Shown here piece after piece: positions 1 to 9,448 of a DNA stretch of 28,585 nt (its first letter is position 1; every line of letters starts with the position of its first letter). The position numbers were made by a program, and so were the translations under genes. The notes below the pieces were generated by a model that was not told where the DNA came from, made no database searches, and saw only the letters and a program-made list of their open reading frames with translations. Source of the stretch: Chara braunii (Eukaryota; Streptophyta; Charophyceae; Charales; Characeae); contig BFEA01000165.1 in assembly GCA_003427395.1 (NCBI GenBank), positions 340,946 through 369,530 on the forward strand, in the 5' to 3' direction.

Positions 1-102
1 AAAAAAGAAAAAGAAAAGGAGCGCCCAAATTCATCCGACTAGAAAGGTTTCTACTCTATTTTTTTCCACGGCCGATAGCTGGGCCAAGTACTGGTGGTTT
101 AA
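1..102 (-). repeat. Partial copy of a terminal-inverted-repeat element
   Basis: Positions about 17-102 are the reverse complement of 25318-25403 with few changes. They end at 86-102 in the same 17-base inverted terminus that bounds the element at 25318-25479. A second terminus in the opposite orientation starts at about 112, so two element ends lie almost back to back. The copy is truncated by the window edge. No coding content is visible. Confidence 0.7.
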
Positions 103-126
103 GTTCAGTTCTTTAAACCACCAGTG

Positions 127-690
127 CGTCTGACCCTCTTTCCCTATGCCGATTTCTTCCGCACCTGGGGTTCGCCAACCCAGTCTGTGCAACAACTCAT
201 GTCTTTTTGCCTAGCACCACCGGTCTCTTCCGTTCGCCACTCTGTTGGGCAAGCCGCGTTGGAACGGAATTAGATAGGAACTTACTGGTTGTGCATCTTC
301 AAAGAGGCCTTGGTCCAGATCCACTCAAAGCTTTATTGGAGGCTCGGCCCAAGGGAAGGAGGGAGCAAGAAGGCAATCAGAGAGGCCCGCTCAGAGCGCA
401 GCAGACTGGCAGCCATAGGTGTCAGTATAGCATCGGACTGGACTCAGCATCACAAACAGAGGTGGCGTCTTTGTTCAAGAAGTTCCCCTAGGGAGACTCG
501 ACAGGAGAACGAAAGGTTCATCTTTTTGGAGTGCTTTGTGAGCAAGAGTAATATGTAGAGAGGGAGGGAGTCTGACTCAAATCATCGGATGAGCGTAACC
601 GGCAGTCAAACCTTCTGAAGAATTATTCCATGCTGTCAGGATTCCCTGCGCTGTAACGTGGGGAAGCGTTAAGTAAGACTCTTAAGAGTT
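127..690. other. No supported gene
   Basis: Two short overlapping open frames (207-491 and 289-558) show no recognisable domain or coding signature. I see no RNA gene and no clear repeat in this stretch. Confidence 0.5.
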
Positions 691-696
691 GTTTGC

Positions 697-765
697 TTTA
701 AAAGGACGCTGGGCCCGTTTCCCAGCAGGTGACGCTCCCCCACCAATAGAAAGGAGCTTTGTTCT
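697..765 (-). repeat. Hairpin repeat family Q, copy 1
   Basis: On the minus strand this contains GCTGGG, a 7-base loop and CCCAGC (726-708), flanked by a G-rich 5' side and a pyrimidine 3' side. The same layout occurs on the plus strand at 5189-5270 and 6671-6760. All three copies lie next to a long A/T homopolymer. Function is unknown. Confidence 0.65.
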
Positions 766-873
766 TTTTCTTTTCTTTTTTTTTTTTAAGAAAAAGGTCC
801 TGGTCGTGCCATTAGGACCTGTTAAAAAAAAAAGAACAAGGTCCTGGTCCACATCATATATTAGCTACTGCCC

Positions 874-909
874 CTGTCTCTTATACACATCTAGATGTGT
901 ATAAGAGAC
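874..909. other. Nextera mate-pair junction adapter remnant (artefact)
   Basis: Bases 874-892 read CTGTCTCTTATACACATCT, the Tn5 mosaic end. Bases 893-909 are its reverse complement lacking the last two bases. Two mosaic ends back to back is the circularisation junction of Nextera mate-pair libraries. It is not a natural palindrome, and sequence on either side may come from places kilobases apart. Confidence 0.95.
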
Positions 910-928
910 CACACACACACAGCGGTAA

Positions 929-1125
929 AAGTCAAATGCATCCCGGGCAGACTGTCAGTGGTGTCTGGCCCAGTCAGCACCACTAGCACCGCAGGGGTGT
1001 GTGTGCTTTTCCGAAAAAAAAAAGAAAAAAAAGAGGGTTCAACCTCCTGAATCCTGACGACTTTGTGAAAGTCTGACAAAACAGTTTGGCACAATCATGC
1101 TTTTTATGAGAAGTTGTGTATAGCG

Positions 1126-1128
<3 letters not shown>
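929..1128 (+). repeat. Hammerhead-family repeat, copy A (degenerate)
   Basis: In ribozyme sense this copy is on the plus strand. A 5' block at 931-956 (GTCAAATGCAT, then CAGACTGTC) matches the flank of copy E at 24042-24072. After a 76-base insertion with A-runs come a stem-I-like hairpin GAGG-loop-CCTC (1033-1046), a damaged core (CTGACGA at 1054-1060, AAAAC at 1078-1082) and the shared tail GGCACAATCATGC ... TATAGCGAAC. The tail runs straight into an (AC)n tract. The core has an insertion and base changes, so self-cleavage is not expected. Confidence 0.7.
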
Positions 1129-1181
<53 letters not shown>

Positions 1182-1192
1182 TACACACACAC
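1127..1192. repeat. (AC)n microsatellite
   Basis: About 26 uninterrupted AC units followed by an interrupted block. It sits exactly at the 3' end (ribozyme sense) of hammerhead-family copy A, as similar GT/AC tracts do for copies C, D and E. Confidence 0.95.
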
Positions 1193-1199
1193 GCAATAA

Positions 1200-1941
1200 T
1201 ACTGCCGACTTCAAAGTTGCAGTGACTTCCCTGAGACGACGTATGCTTGTTAGGGGCCACTCACCTAGTGTCCTGGCCAAACGCCGGACGGCATATATGT
1301 GTGGCCGGCAGCCCCAGCTACCCACTCATGTCAAGGCTCTCGAACTGCTTTCGGCCATTGCTCACCGACTGTCAAATGCACACTTTGCGTATAGGCCCTC
1401 CCACCAACCACACGCAGCAGACCATCACTGTTACATGCTGAACCCGCACACGAGCCCCGTTTTGGGGGCCCGGTGGTTGCTGAGGCCCCAAGGCAACCTG
1501 CCCATTCCAGGCACGAGGCCACGTTTTTGGCCGCAGGCTCAGATTTGAGGCAGCATTTATTTATTTATTTACTAATTTGCTGTCCTATTTTTGTCTGTTC
1601 TGGCATCGTTTCGGACTTGGAGTTCGTCCAAACATACTTTCGGTCTGTTCGGACAAAGGCCACGTTTTGGTCCTTCTTCATTCGCAGTCAGGCCCTTGCG
1701 GGCCAGGTTCGTGTTCGTCCAGTAGCGGAAACTCCCTGCTGCAGCAGCAGGGAGGCCCTGGACGTCCGGCAGGCACCCAAGCAGGCCGTTTCGGGCCAGG
1801 ACCAGAGGCACACCAGCGAGGCCCAGCACTACATATAGCTGGGCCAGGCCAGGGCAGACACACAGTTCTAGTAGCTCACTTCTTGGGCGACACGCTGCTG
1901 GAGTAGCACAACACAGCGCTGCGCTACAGGTAGAGGAATAG

Positions 1942-1988
<47 letters not shown>

Positions 1989-2640
1989 CGGTGGCCATAC
2001 CTGCAGCGGCGGTACTTACCTGGGCACACCACAGCTGGAGTCCACGCCAGCGACTTGCATCAGAGACATGCCGGGGGCACAGCTAGTACGTGGCGGCGGT
2101 TACCCGCAGGTGAGACGGAGAGGAGGACGGCATCTTCTTCTTCCTCCAGTTCTCGCCCTCCGTCCTTCTTCTTCTTCTTCTTCTTCTTTTAGAGAGAGAG
2201 AGGTTACAAGCAGAGGTTACATCGGGCTACTGAGGCCCAGGATCTGATTCGGACTTTTTGTGGCAGACATTGATTGGACATTCGGCAGGGAGACTATGTT
2301 TGGACTTTGTTGTCGCGATCTTGGTCTTCCCCCTCATCTCCATCTTCGTCTCCCCTGTTCCCCCATCTCCTCATCCCGGAGTCATCCGTGGTATCTCCCC
2401 ATGTGCGTGATCAAGGAGGGACCTTTCGTCTATGTATGCGGTCCCTCCCCCTCCCTCTCACATGTGTGGTGTATGATGGGATGTCACATTAGTATCTGAC
2501 AGGTCAGGTCATATCTAAGAGTCTTCCATTGCGCTACATTTTGCTATTTTCGTATCTACCTGGATGTACATTGCTTGTTGATGCTTTGCTGACGCTGCAT
2601 TTTCCATTCGCGTCCTTTTCATCACTTTTCCATTCGCTCA
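1200..2640. other. No supported gene; GA and TTC simple repeats
   Basis: Open frames of 60-144 codons overlap in several frames without recognisable domains. Simple sequence includes a TTTA run near 1557-1572, a (GA)n tract at about 1947-1980 followed by a G run, and a (TTC)n tract at about 2164-2188. I see no RNA gene. Confidence 0.5.
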
Positions 2641-3074
2641 ATCAAAAAGCATGTGTCAATCGCCCACTCCAGAACACCAATTCTGACTGCAGGCAGCATC
2701 ATTCTGCTCTTATCAGCNCCCCTAACAGCTGTTCTGGGTTGTTTCAAAAAAAAAAAAAAGCCCTCCATACAGACGCAGCAGGTTTGCCCACTCCTACTAT
2801 TCTTGTTGAACTAGCAGCTGCCAACGGGGATACGCCAGCCCAGCCGGCAACTAGGCCAACTGCAACAAGCAATGTACACGCTGCTGCCGAAGTAGTTGTA
2901 CGAGATGACGGCCAGCTTCCTGCCAATGCAGCTATGGTTACCGAAAGGGTGCCTACTTCCACGCCACCACCACCATCACGACCACCATCTCCTCCACCGC
3001 CGCCACCACCGTCACCGTCATCGCTACCACCACCATCATCACCAACCTCCCTGCCGACATCGTCTACTACGTAA
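2641..3074 (+). CDS. Doubtful proline-rich open frame
   Basis: The frame is open through an N at 2718 and a short A-run. It encodes an Ala/Thr-rich segment followed by about 45 residues dominated by Pro and Ser, and ends at TAA (3072-3074). The proline-rich part comes from a CCACCACCAT-like degenerate triplet repeat, which can stay open by composition alone. No start codon context, splice sites or domain support it. It could be an exon of an extensin-like or other low-complexity protein, or simply repeat DNA. The decayed RING-like segment 0.4 kb downstream is on the same strand, but no join between them can be shown. Confidence 0.2.
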
Positions 3075-3439
3075 TCTCCTCAGTCATCTCACCACTTCTC
3101 TACTGCTTCTTCCTCCTTTTGCTCTTTTTCTTGTCTTCTTCCTCTTCTTCCTCTCCCTGTCCTCTTTGTCATCCCCCTCTTCCTCCTACACTCTGCCTGA
3201 CTCGTCATCCTCCAAGCTTCCCCACTGCTGCCTCCTGTAGGAATCTGGGTCATGTCTCAGTCCTAGTGTGGCTGATCATCAGAAAAGACCAACACATTCC
3301 TGGTCAGATCAGCCATCACGGCGACCCCTTCATCGAAGGCATCCACCGTTAAATCGGTTGTAGCAAACACCTCGTTGGCGGAGACGCTCTCAGTCTCCAC
3401 CACCGCCTCTAGGACAGTGTCCTCACTAGTCTTTGAACA

Positions 3440-3710
3440 GCATGATCACCGCGCCCCCTGCAGGGGTTCGAGATCTGCTCGAACTGCTCCATGGCCATGC
3501 CCGCAACCGAACAGGACAACTACGTCGCGCTCAATAAACATGCCCGGAATATTACATATCGAGTCCAATGCCGACAATGTGGCAACAATTTCTTCAACAT
3601 TGCGGGTCTGCATGTGCGTAAGACACAGGGTGTGACCGTCTATGCAGCTTTTGCAGGACTGGCAGCCACAAGAAGTACAAGTGCGGCTGATCGGGCTCCG
3701 TTCCCTGCAT
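3440..3710 (+). pseudogene. Possible decayed RING-finger-like segment
   Basis: The plus strand encodes FEICSNC (about 3467-3487), then CRQCG near 3570, within a frame open to TAG at 3977-3979. In another frame, CSFCRTG and a later KYKCG appear at about 3643-3690. CxxC spacing around a C-x-x-x-C-x-x-C block resembles the second RING of the better-preserved segments at 5590-6052 (plus) and 22395-22840 (minus). The match needs frame changes and lacks a complete C3HC4 set. The open frame downstream (to 3979) is rich in Pro, Ser and acidic residues with no known domain. I treat it as a relic; a real multi-exon gene cannot be excluded. Confidence 0.3.
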
Positions 3711-3958
3711 CGCACCCAGCCATATCTCAGCCCCCAATTTCTCTCCCAACCAACCACGCATGCTCCCCAGCCCCAACGAACAATGATTTGCCTTCTGATC
3801 ATTTGATTGAGCCCCCAATCGAGGATGACTTCTCTCCAGAGCGTATGCTAGAACCGATGCAATTGATACTACCAGAGGAACCTGACAGAAGCGATCAAGA
3901 CCACAATGAAGCTCCGCCTGCCGTGCAATCCCCAAAATTGGATGAGCTGCCCCCCCAC

Positions 3959-4143
3959 CGTATATATATCGTCAAATAGAACTGCCCGGTAAACCGTAGG
4001 CAGAGAGGGAGAAGAGGACAACAAACGAGGGGCTGTGACAAACTGTTTCGTCGGAGTTTCACCGACTCATCAGGAGGCTGAACCCTCAACAGTCTGTAGA
4101 ATCCCCTCACTGATTACACTGTAAGTGATAATCCACCTTAACC
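3959..4143 (-). repeat. Hammerhead-family repeat, copy B (with TA tract)
   Basis: On the minus strand the unit runs from GGTTAAGGTGGATTATCACTT through the hammerhead fold (4097-4038) to CGGGCAGTTCT and a short (TA)n tract at 3959-3969. The same unit, with the ribozyme core missing, is on the plus strand at 11471-11640, and a shorter fragment lies at 11068-11118. This subfamily shares the ribozyme but not the outer flanks with copies A, C, D and E. Confidence 0.85.
4038..4097 (-). ncRNA. Type III hammerhead ribozyme (predicted, complete fold)
   Basis: Read 5' to 3' on the minus strand. Stem III 5' strand ACAGACUGU is 4097-4089. The cleavage-site base H17 is U at 4088 (GUU triplet). Stem I is GAGG (4087-4084), loop GUUCAG, CCUC (4077-4074). 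The core CUGAUGA is 4073-4067. Stem II is GUCGG (4066-4062), a 7-base loop and CCGAC (4054-4050), followed by GAA (4049-4047). Stem III 3' strand ACAGUUUGU is 4046-4038. Stem III closes with nine pairs (one G-U), stem I with four and stem II with five, and every invariant core base is present. Both ends lie in stem III, which defines type III, the type found in plant retrozymes and some viroids. Predicted cleavage is after 4088. Activity is unproven: GUU is a permitted but weaker triplet than GUC. Confidence 0.85.
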
Positions 4144-4149
4144 AAAATC

Positions 4150-5180
4150 AAAGTAGACTATCACTCACCCACACCAGATGGAAAACTCTACAGACTGTCG
4201 GTTCACACCCCATCACAAGCCAGCAAAACACCCTATATATATATATATATAACAGAGGAATCAAATGATCTGATAGTGCTACAGCGAGGCCATTGTGTTG
4301 TGCGTACTATGCCATCAATATAAGTCTTCTCGCTTACGATTGGAACCCTTGCACAGTTTCTGATTTTGCCGATATTGTCGGCTAGATAGAAGAAGAGCAC
4401 CGTACTGTCTGCCTAGAGGATGACAGTATCGCACCTGGAGTGAACATAGAAATCTTGTTTACGGCATTTGTGGGAAGAAGACTACAACTGCCGCTTGCTC
4501 CCCAAAACCACATGCCAGGGTTGGGCCGAAATATTCGCGCTTACATCTTGCATTGTCCCGGTCATTTCAGCGCTAAGGCCTTTGCAGATACCTCATGGGC
4601 CCCATGGGAAAATGGCAGTAGGGTGCACAAGGTAAGCAGTATGAACTCTCATACCCAAGTAGCACGTACTCACTCGGTTTCGATTGTTCGTCAGGAACAA
4701 TATTTTACTTTGCGTTCGCAAGAGCTTCAGTCCTTGGAGAGCAATCCCGCTGCACAATTACCTCCTTTCTCTACACATGGCCAGCAGATTGGATAGAGTC
4801 TACCCTGGTCAACGAAAGGACCTCCATAGAAATCTTGTTTACGGCCATTCCATTCTGTTGTCACACAGCCATAGTTCGGTTAGCACTGACACTGCACAGC
4901 CTCTCCTCCCAACACAATGGATGGCCATTGCCAGCCTCTCTCGTAAGAACTGCAACTCTTTTGTGTTTATCCTCCCCTCCCCCTAATTGCTCGCCCAATA
5001 TGTTGTCGTCGCCTTAACCTGCCATGCCATGTGCTGTCAGTGTTTCCAGTAAGCTGTCAAAAAAAGTATGTTTCTCCACTGCGTGGACTATCCGTGATGC
5101 CATCATACGCCACTTCCTCTCCTAGCATGTCCCACATGCAGCATTGGGCGATGCCATCAATTTCTTTTTTTTTAAAAGAA
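4150..5180. other. No supported gene
   Basis: Frames at 4440-4796 and 4684-4986 carry no recognised domain. A short AT tract lies near 4234-4250. A stretch of about 21 bases (TAGAAATCTTGTTTACGGC core) occurs at both 4446-4467 and 4828-4846, suggesting a small internal duplication. Nothing else is supported. Confidence 0.4.
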
Positions 5181-5188
5181 ACACCCCA

Positions 5189-5270
5189 AGTAGTTGCTAG
5201 GGAGACTCCATCTATTGTTGGGGACCGTCACCAGCTGGAAAATGGGTCCAGCGTCCCTGTAAACAATCAA
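5189..5270 (+). repeat. Hairpin repeat family Q, copy 2
   Basis: GCTGGA (5234-5239), a 7-base loop and TCCAGC (5247-5252) form the inner stem. GGGAC (5221-5225) and GTCCC (5253-5257) form an outer stem. Relative to the other two copies, the last inner pair changes from G-C to A-T on both sides, so pairing is kept. A T-run precedes the copy. Confidence 0.65.
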
Positions 5271-5589
5271 ATGCCATATTACATGCCACATGTCCATCCT
5301 ACTCTAGTCCTTGACAAGTAATAAGCCAGCACGATGGCACACTCCATTCAGCTTATCAAGCAGCATTGATTGCCCTCGACCGAGGGGATTAACTGCTCAT
5401 CATAGTCAAAAATATATATCCCTAATCTGCATCCTCACCTACTTCTAAAAAGGTGGACAGACAGATTTCCCTCTTTCTTGCCCAACAATGACAAACACAG
5501 CAGCCTGAGGAGGAAAATGGACTGCCATATGAACAGCGTATAGAGGGTTGTACTAAATGACTAGCACCACCAGGAAAAACTGTTGCAGA

Positions 5590-6052
5590 TGCAGAACAAA
5601 TCTTGCAGCAGCTAGACGCCTATGTTTTTGACAACCCCCTCCTGCCGCCGCTGTCATCCTCGGTCCATAGAGAAGGAATCAATACCGAGAAAACCCAAGA
5701 CACCTGCTCAAGGCCGCTTTGTGAAGATCCACTTTATAGATTCGACTACAATGTGGGTTGCATGCACTTTGTCGTGAGGATTATGAAGGCACAGCTCGTG
5801 CGTCATTAAACGGTCTTTCTGTTTTCATACGTATGATGACAATCAATATTGCACTCGTGTCCGACACCCCGACATGTCATGTCCAATTTGTGGGCACGGG
5901 CTCGAACGGCAATGCCTGTATAATTGCAGTCGGCGTGCCTCTGTGTTCCTTGCCTGTGGGATGCACATAACCTGTGATATCTATCTACGTAACGTGCCAT
6001 CCATGCAGCAACTGCAACTGTGAGAATTCGATGTGATGATTCCACAGTTCGT
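5590..6052 (+). pseudogene. Decayed double RING-finger-like gene segment
   Basis: Three consecutive plus-strand frames together encode an upstream CSRPLCEDPL, then HALCREDYEG (about 5758-5790), then CFHTYDD, HPDMSCPICGHGLERQC, SVFLACGMHITCDIYL, ending at TGA near 6032. Order and spacing of CxxC, CGMHxxC and CPxC blocks parallel the segment at 22840-22395 on the minus strand (HPDIRCPYC ... VFLTCGQHVLCQNCF), so both likely descend from one zinc-binding, RING-type protein with two modules. At least two frame changes are needed, and several zinc ligands are lost (for example C to D in the last module). A live multi-exon gene is less likely than a relic. Confidence 0.45.
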
Positions 6053-6117
6053 ACCCGAATCAGTGTTGTCCACTCTGTAGGGTGGCCACCTACCATAGGC
6101 TGACTAACCTCTCATTT

Positions 6118-6142
6118 CTCTCTCTCTCTCTCTCTCTCTCTT
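6118..6142. repeat. (CT)n microsatellite
   Basis: Uninterrupted CT units just upstream of structured repeat copy F4. Confidence 0.9.
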
Positions 6143-6194
6143 CAGAGAACAGACAATATATAAATTACACCTTTAACTCTGCCTCCTTTTGTAA

Positions 6195-6273
6195 CGTGCA
6201 AGTGGGCCGTAAAGGCACACAGGGATGTGGGCAGCTGGCGCTCAACCATCATCAATGTGGCCAGCCTTGCACG
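6195..6273 (+). repeat. Structured repeat family F, copy F4
   Basis: CGTGCAAG (6195-6202) pairs with CTTGCACG (6266-6273). Inside are a small hairpin GCC-loop-GGC (6206-6216) and a stem GCTGGC (6234-6239) with GCCAGC (6260-6265). GGATG (6223-6227) can pair partly with CATCA in the loop of that stem. Every helix is kept although the sequences differ from copies F1-F3 at 21.4-22.3 kb. It is unannotated and possibly a structured RNA. Confidence 0.75.
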
Positions 6274-6308
6274 TGCGCTACACCAGACTACACGGTAAGA
6301 GGGGAGCT

Positions 6309-6310
<2 letters not shown>

Positions 6311-6344
<34 letters not shown>

Positions 6345-6346
6345 GG
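6311..6346. repeat. Poly(A) run followed by G run
   Basis: About 30 A followed by 6 G. Such long homopolymers are assembly-prone. The run follows copy F4 by about 40 bases and could be a retroposition tail, but no target duplication is visible. Confidence 0.7.
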
Positions 6347-6359
6347 GCCGTAACAAGGG

Positions 6360-6670
6360 AGTCCTCCCGACGATAGTTGATGTAAACATAATCAAGAAAA
6401 CAATAAAATAGATCTTTTGTGTTTCATACTGGTTTCATTGTTGGGTTGGCTCATCCCAAGTGTGTCGCATCGCTCGTGTAAAGATGAGATTCCTTGCTTG
6501 TATAAACGTAAGATTCCTGCGATTATGGATACATATTGTGTTTCATGTTGCTGACTTTACGGGCAAAAACTGTTCCATTGGTGGCTTCGCTCATCTCTCG
6601 TGTTCTTTTTTTTTTTTTTTTTTTTTTAACAATCTCCGGAGGCAGCTTGAGATGCTGGTAGGAGCAGAAC
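6360..6670. other. No gene; short direct repeat and T-run
   Basis: A loosely repeated motif (GTGTTTCAT near 6419 and 6538, GATTCCT near 6488 and 6511) and a poly(T) of about 22 at 6606-6627 are present. No coding or RNA gene is seen. Confidence 0.4.
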
Positions 6671-6760
6671 TCTCAAGCTGGCTGCGCTCTGGGAGGCTCC
6701 ATCTATTACAGGGGAGCTGCACCTGCTGGGAAACGGGCCCAGCGTCCCCTTTTACAAAAA
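6671..6760 (+). repeat. Hairpin repeat family Q, copy 3
   Basis: GCTGGG (6725-6730), a 7-base loop and CCCAGC (6738-6743) form the inner stem. GGGGA (6711-6715) and TCCCC (6745-6749) form the outer stem. It shares GGCTCCATCTATT with copy 2 upstream of the stem, and the stem sequence with copy 1. Confidence 0.65.
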
Positions 6761-7048
6761 ATTCAGAGAGCAAAAGACCTTGTGACCAGAGGAGGGGAGG
6801 GGGGTCCGGCACAGTCCAACAGTCGGGCCTTCGAGCAGCACAATCCTGGTGCTACCATCCCAAACCGTTACATATCCTTAAGTCGTTCATCTACCGTCAG
6901 GCGGCAAACCCCCTGAACCGTTCCCCCTGAGACTTCTGAGGGCCTTGATTCTTCGACCCTGAGTTAAGAGCTTGGTTCGGCCTCGCAAGCCGCAGGGCAC
7001 ATATCTTTCTCAGTGCTTCTCAGTCCCTTCTCAGTCCCGGCCTTCTCT

Positions 7049-7241
7049 GCGACACTGGCTGGGTATCAGCTTCTTGGCTCGTACTCCAGGATAAGGCTGT
7101 GTGTCAGGTGGCGATCCTTCATCATGCCGCGACACTGGCTGGGNCCTTCATCATGCCGCGACACTGGCTGGGTATCAGCTTCTTGGCTCGTACTCCAGGA
7201 TAAGGCTGTGTGTCAGGTGGCGATCCTTCATCATGCCGCCT
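7049..7241. repeat. Duplicated block around a single N
   Basis: The roughly 80-base block starting GCGACACTGGCTGGG at 7048 recurs after the N at 7144. The 28 bases left of the N (7116-7143) recur immediately to its right (7145-7172). This is the signature of a scaffold gap whose overlapping ends were not merged, so the duplication may not exist in the genome. Confidence 0.85.
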
Positions 7242-7244
7242 CCC

Positions 7245-8460
7245 TTCACCCTTGCTCCAGATTCCTTTAGCTGGCCTTCCGGAGCTGTCTTCCTGTCTCG
7301 TCTCTTCCAGAGTCTGTGTTGTTCTGCCATGCCCGATGACAGTTTGTGTCTTGCATTAGTCTATTCCTTGCATTCCTTGCTGGATCCGCATTTCGTCAGC
7401 GTGTGACAGGGCCAGGGGGTGGCGTTGATGTTAGTTCACCGATGTGGTGGACTGACTCCTTGCGTGGAAGAGGACAGCAGAGTTCGACGCCTGCCAGTAT
7501 CAATTGTATGATTTGCAGCCTGGCAGGATCACGCCCTTCGCACACCAGTGGCGATGCAACTAGTGCAGACAGATAACGCAATATGGGAATCGGAGGCCAT
7601 GCAGCAGGTCACATTCTGAAGTGCAATAGTTTCAGTCCAGGTGTTGAGCATCGGGAGTACTTTCTCTCCTGCTGGCTCTTGCGCCACGCGGACGAAGTCG
7701 AGAAACAACCTCAAACATCACTGCTCTGACAAACACGTCTACTTGCACAGGAACCCGAGGTTGAAAAGTACATCCGGATGGTCGGATTGACGCTGTCGAG
7801 TGAGTGGTTTGGATCATTGTTTATTTGGAGGGTGAGGTAAGAGAGGAGCACGAAGAGGATGTGGTGGGACATCTTGCAGATCCTGCAGGAGGAGGAGGAG
7901 GCTTGTATTGACAGTGTTGCTTATGTGGCAAGCAGGATTATTGCTACATCGAGGGACAGGGAAAGTCAGACGAGGAGGCGGCCAACAATGACACGGAGGT
8001 TGGGTGATAGCGATGAGAGATCTGGATCTCTACCAAGTCATAGACACCGCTTAGGTAGGAAACTCCCATCTACATGGCAAACACACACACGAACACTTGG
8101 CCAGCTATTATTCGAGACCAGCAGCCAGCGGAGACACAAGGAGAGAACTCCCAGACAAAGGAGCAGCATGCAGAGAGACACATACAGGGGAGCAGCAGGC
8201 AGCGAAGCTGGGGCCTCGAATTGTGCGATGATGTTCACACATCAGAAGAGCATTTGCACGAAGCGCTGAGGGGCAACGAGGAAGGACCATTTGGCAGATG
8301 TGCAGCAAGGCCGTACGCAGCCGTTGATTCTCCACCAGCATCAAAAGCAGCATGAGCACGCGGAGCAGCCGCATCCACAACAGCCGCCTCACGATGCACA
8401 TCTGTGACTGTGTGATTGTTTGCATGCGTGTATGCGTTCGTGTGACAGTGACCAAGCGAG
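7245..8460. other. No supported gene
   Basis: The longest frame (7859-8269, plus) begins with an acidic stretch and is then rich in Arg, Ser and Gln, with no domain I recognise. Codon usage looks composition-driven. No RNA gene or clear repeat is visible. Confidence 0.4.
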
Positions 8461-8461
8461 T

Positions 8462-8712
8462 ATGTGTGTTTGTGTGTGTGTGTTTGCCTGTGTTTGTCAG
8501 TTTCTGTTGATTACCACCAGGCAATCCCCTTCTCCATCCCGATAACTGTATTTTCGTGTGTGTGGGCATGTGCAATGTCCATGCATGACAGATTTTTCGT
8601 GACTGTGTGTTTGGGTGTGTACGTGCACGTGTTTGCATGGGTGTGTACGTGCAAGTGTTTGGGTGTGTACGTGCACGTGTTTGCGTGTGTACGTGCACGT
8701 GTTTGCATTTCA
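8462..8712. repeat. GT-rich minisatellite
   Basis: Degenerate GTGTGT sequence that includes four consecutive 22-base units of the form GTGTGTACGTGCACGTGTTTG (about 8611-8704). It adjoins hammerhead-family copy C, in the position occupied by the (AC)n tail of copy A. Confidence 0.9.
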
Positions 8713-8728
8713 TTGCATGTGCGCCTCT

Positions 8729-8817
8729 GTTGTCATATTCGCTATACACTCAAAAAAGGCACGACCATGCCGAACAGACTGTTTCATCGGACTTTCACCG
8801 ACTCATCAGGAGGTTGT
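8729..8817 (-). repeat. Hammerhead-family repeat, copy C (half ribozyme)
   Basis: On the minus strand CCTC, CUGAUGA (8809-8803), stem II GUCGG/CCGAU with a 7-base loop, and GAAAC (8785-8781) are intact. The 5' strand of stem III and the 5' half of stem I are replaced by unrelated sequence. Stem II tolerates CCGAU through a G-U pair. Downstream is the shared GCGAATATGACA block (8742-8731), followed by GT/AC-rich DNA. Confidence 0.75.
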
Positions 8818-8819
8818 GT

Positions 8820-9448
8820 GCTTTTGCCTACGTTGTGTGAGTCTGTGTCTGTTGTGGATTATCACCATAACAAACCATCTTTTCCATCCAGATGAGTGGA
8901 CCCAAATCCAATACAGTACAGTCTGGTTGATGTCAGTTCATTCCAAGTGCCAAGTCTCACCATAACAACCACTTTCCGCCCAGACATAGAGATAAATGCT
9001 TCTACCTTACATTTTCCATAGCACACATAATCAAGCACTCAAAAGCTGTGACATCACCGTCTTTCATCGGTGGCCCTTGAATCATTTTTCACTCATGCTT
9101 ATGCACCTGTTATCCTTGCTTGATCTTTAACGTATACTTTCAGCTACTCCCTTTTTTTTTCCTTTTTTTTTCCGGGGGGGGGGGGNGGGGGGGGCTACTC
9201 CCTTATTACTGTGCCTCTCGTGCAAAAGGCAAGGATAGCCATGTCGATTTTCCTTCAGCGCCCACTTGCACGCGTCAGGAATGCTGAATAAGGGGGAGGG
9301 ACTGTCCTGCTAAAAGCTTCCTGTCTGTTCTCTGATCGCTGCCTTATATGTTGTTTGTCCTCTTAATGATGCTCGTTCATAAGCAATGAACCTGGGCGCA
9401 TGCGATACAAAACAGACGGTCAATCATATAAACAAACCACACTCTGGG
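8820..9448. other. No supported gene; G run with N
   Basis: A poly(T)/poly(G) stretch with one N lies at about 9150-9195, followed by a repeat of the preceding word CTACTCCCTT, so the N probably marks another join. No coding or RNA feature is recognised. Confidence 0.45.

Noticed and set aside
874-911. Perfect palindrome that could be read as an operator, terminator or attachment site
   Set aside because: Its sequence is the Nextera mosaic-end junction, so it is a library artefact.
1047-1090. Active hammerhead in copy A
   Set aside because: The core is interrupted (CTGA plus a 7-base insertion, then CGA), GAAA is changed to CAAAA, and the 5' stem III strand is 76 bases away.
4037-4046. Alternative type I reading of copy B using ACA-GUU-UGU|C as a closed stem III with GUC
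   Set aside because: It leaves no base-paired stem I next to the core, whereas the type III reading closes all three helices.
8108-8749. 213-codon minus-strand frame, the second longest in the window
   Set aside because: Its N-terminal half is a translation of the GT-rich minisatellite (Thr/His repeats) and the rest has no domain.
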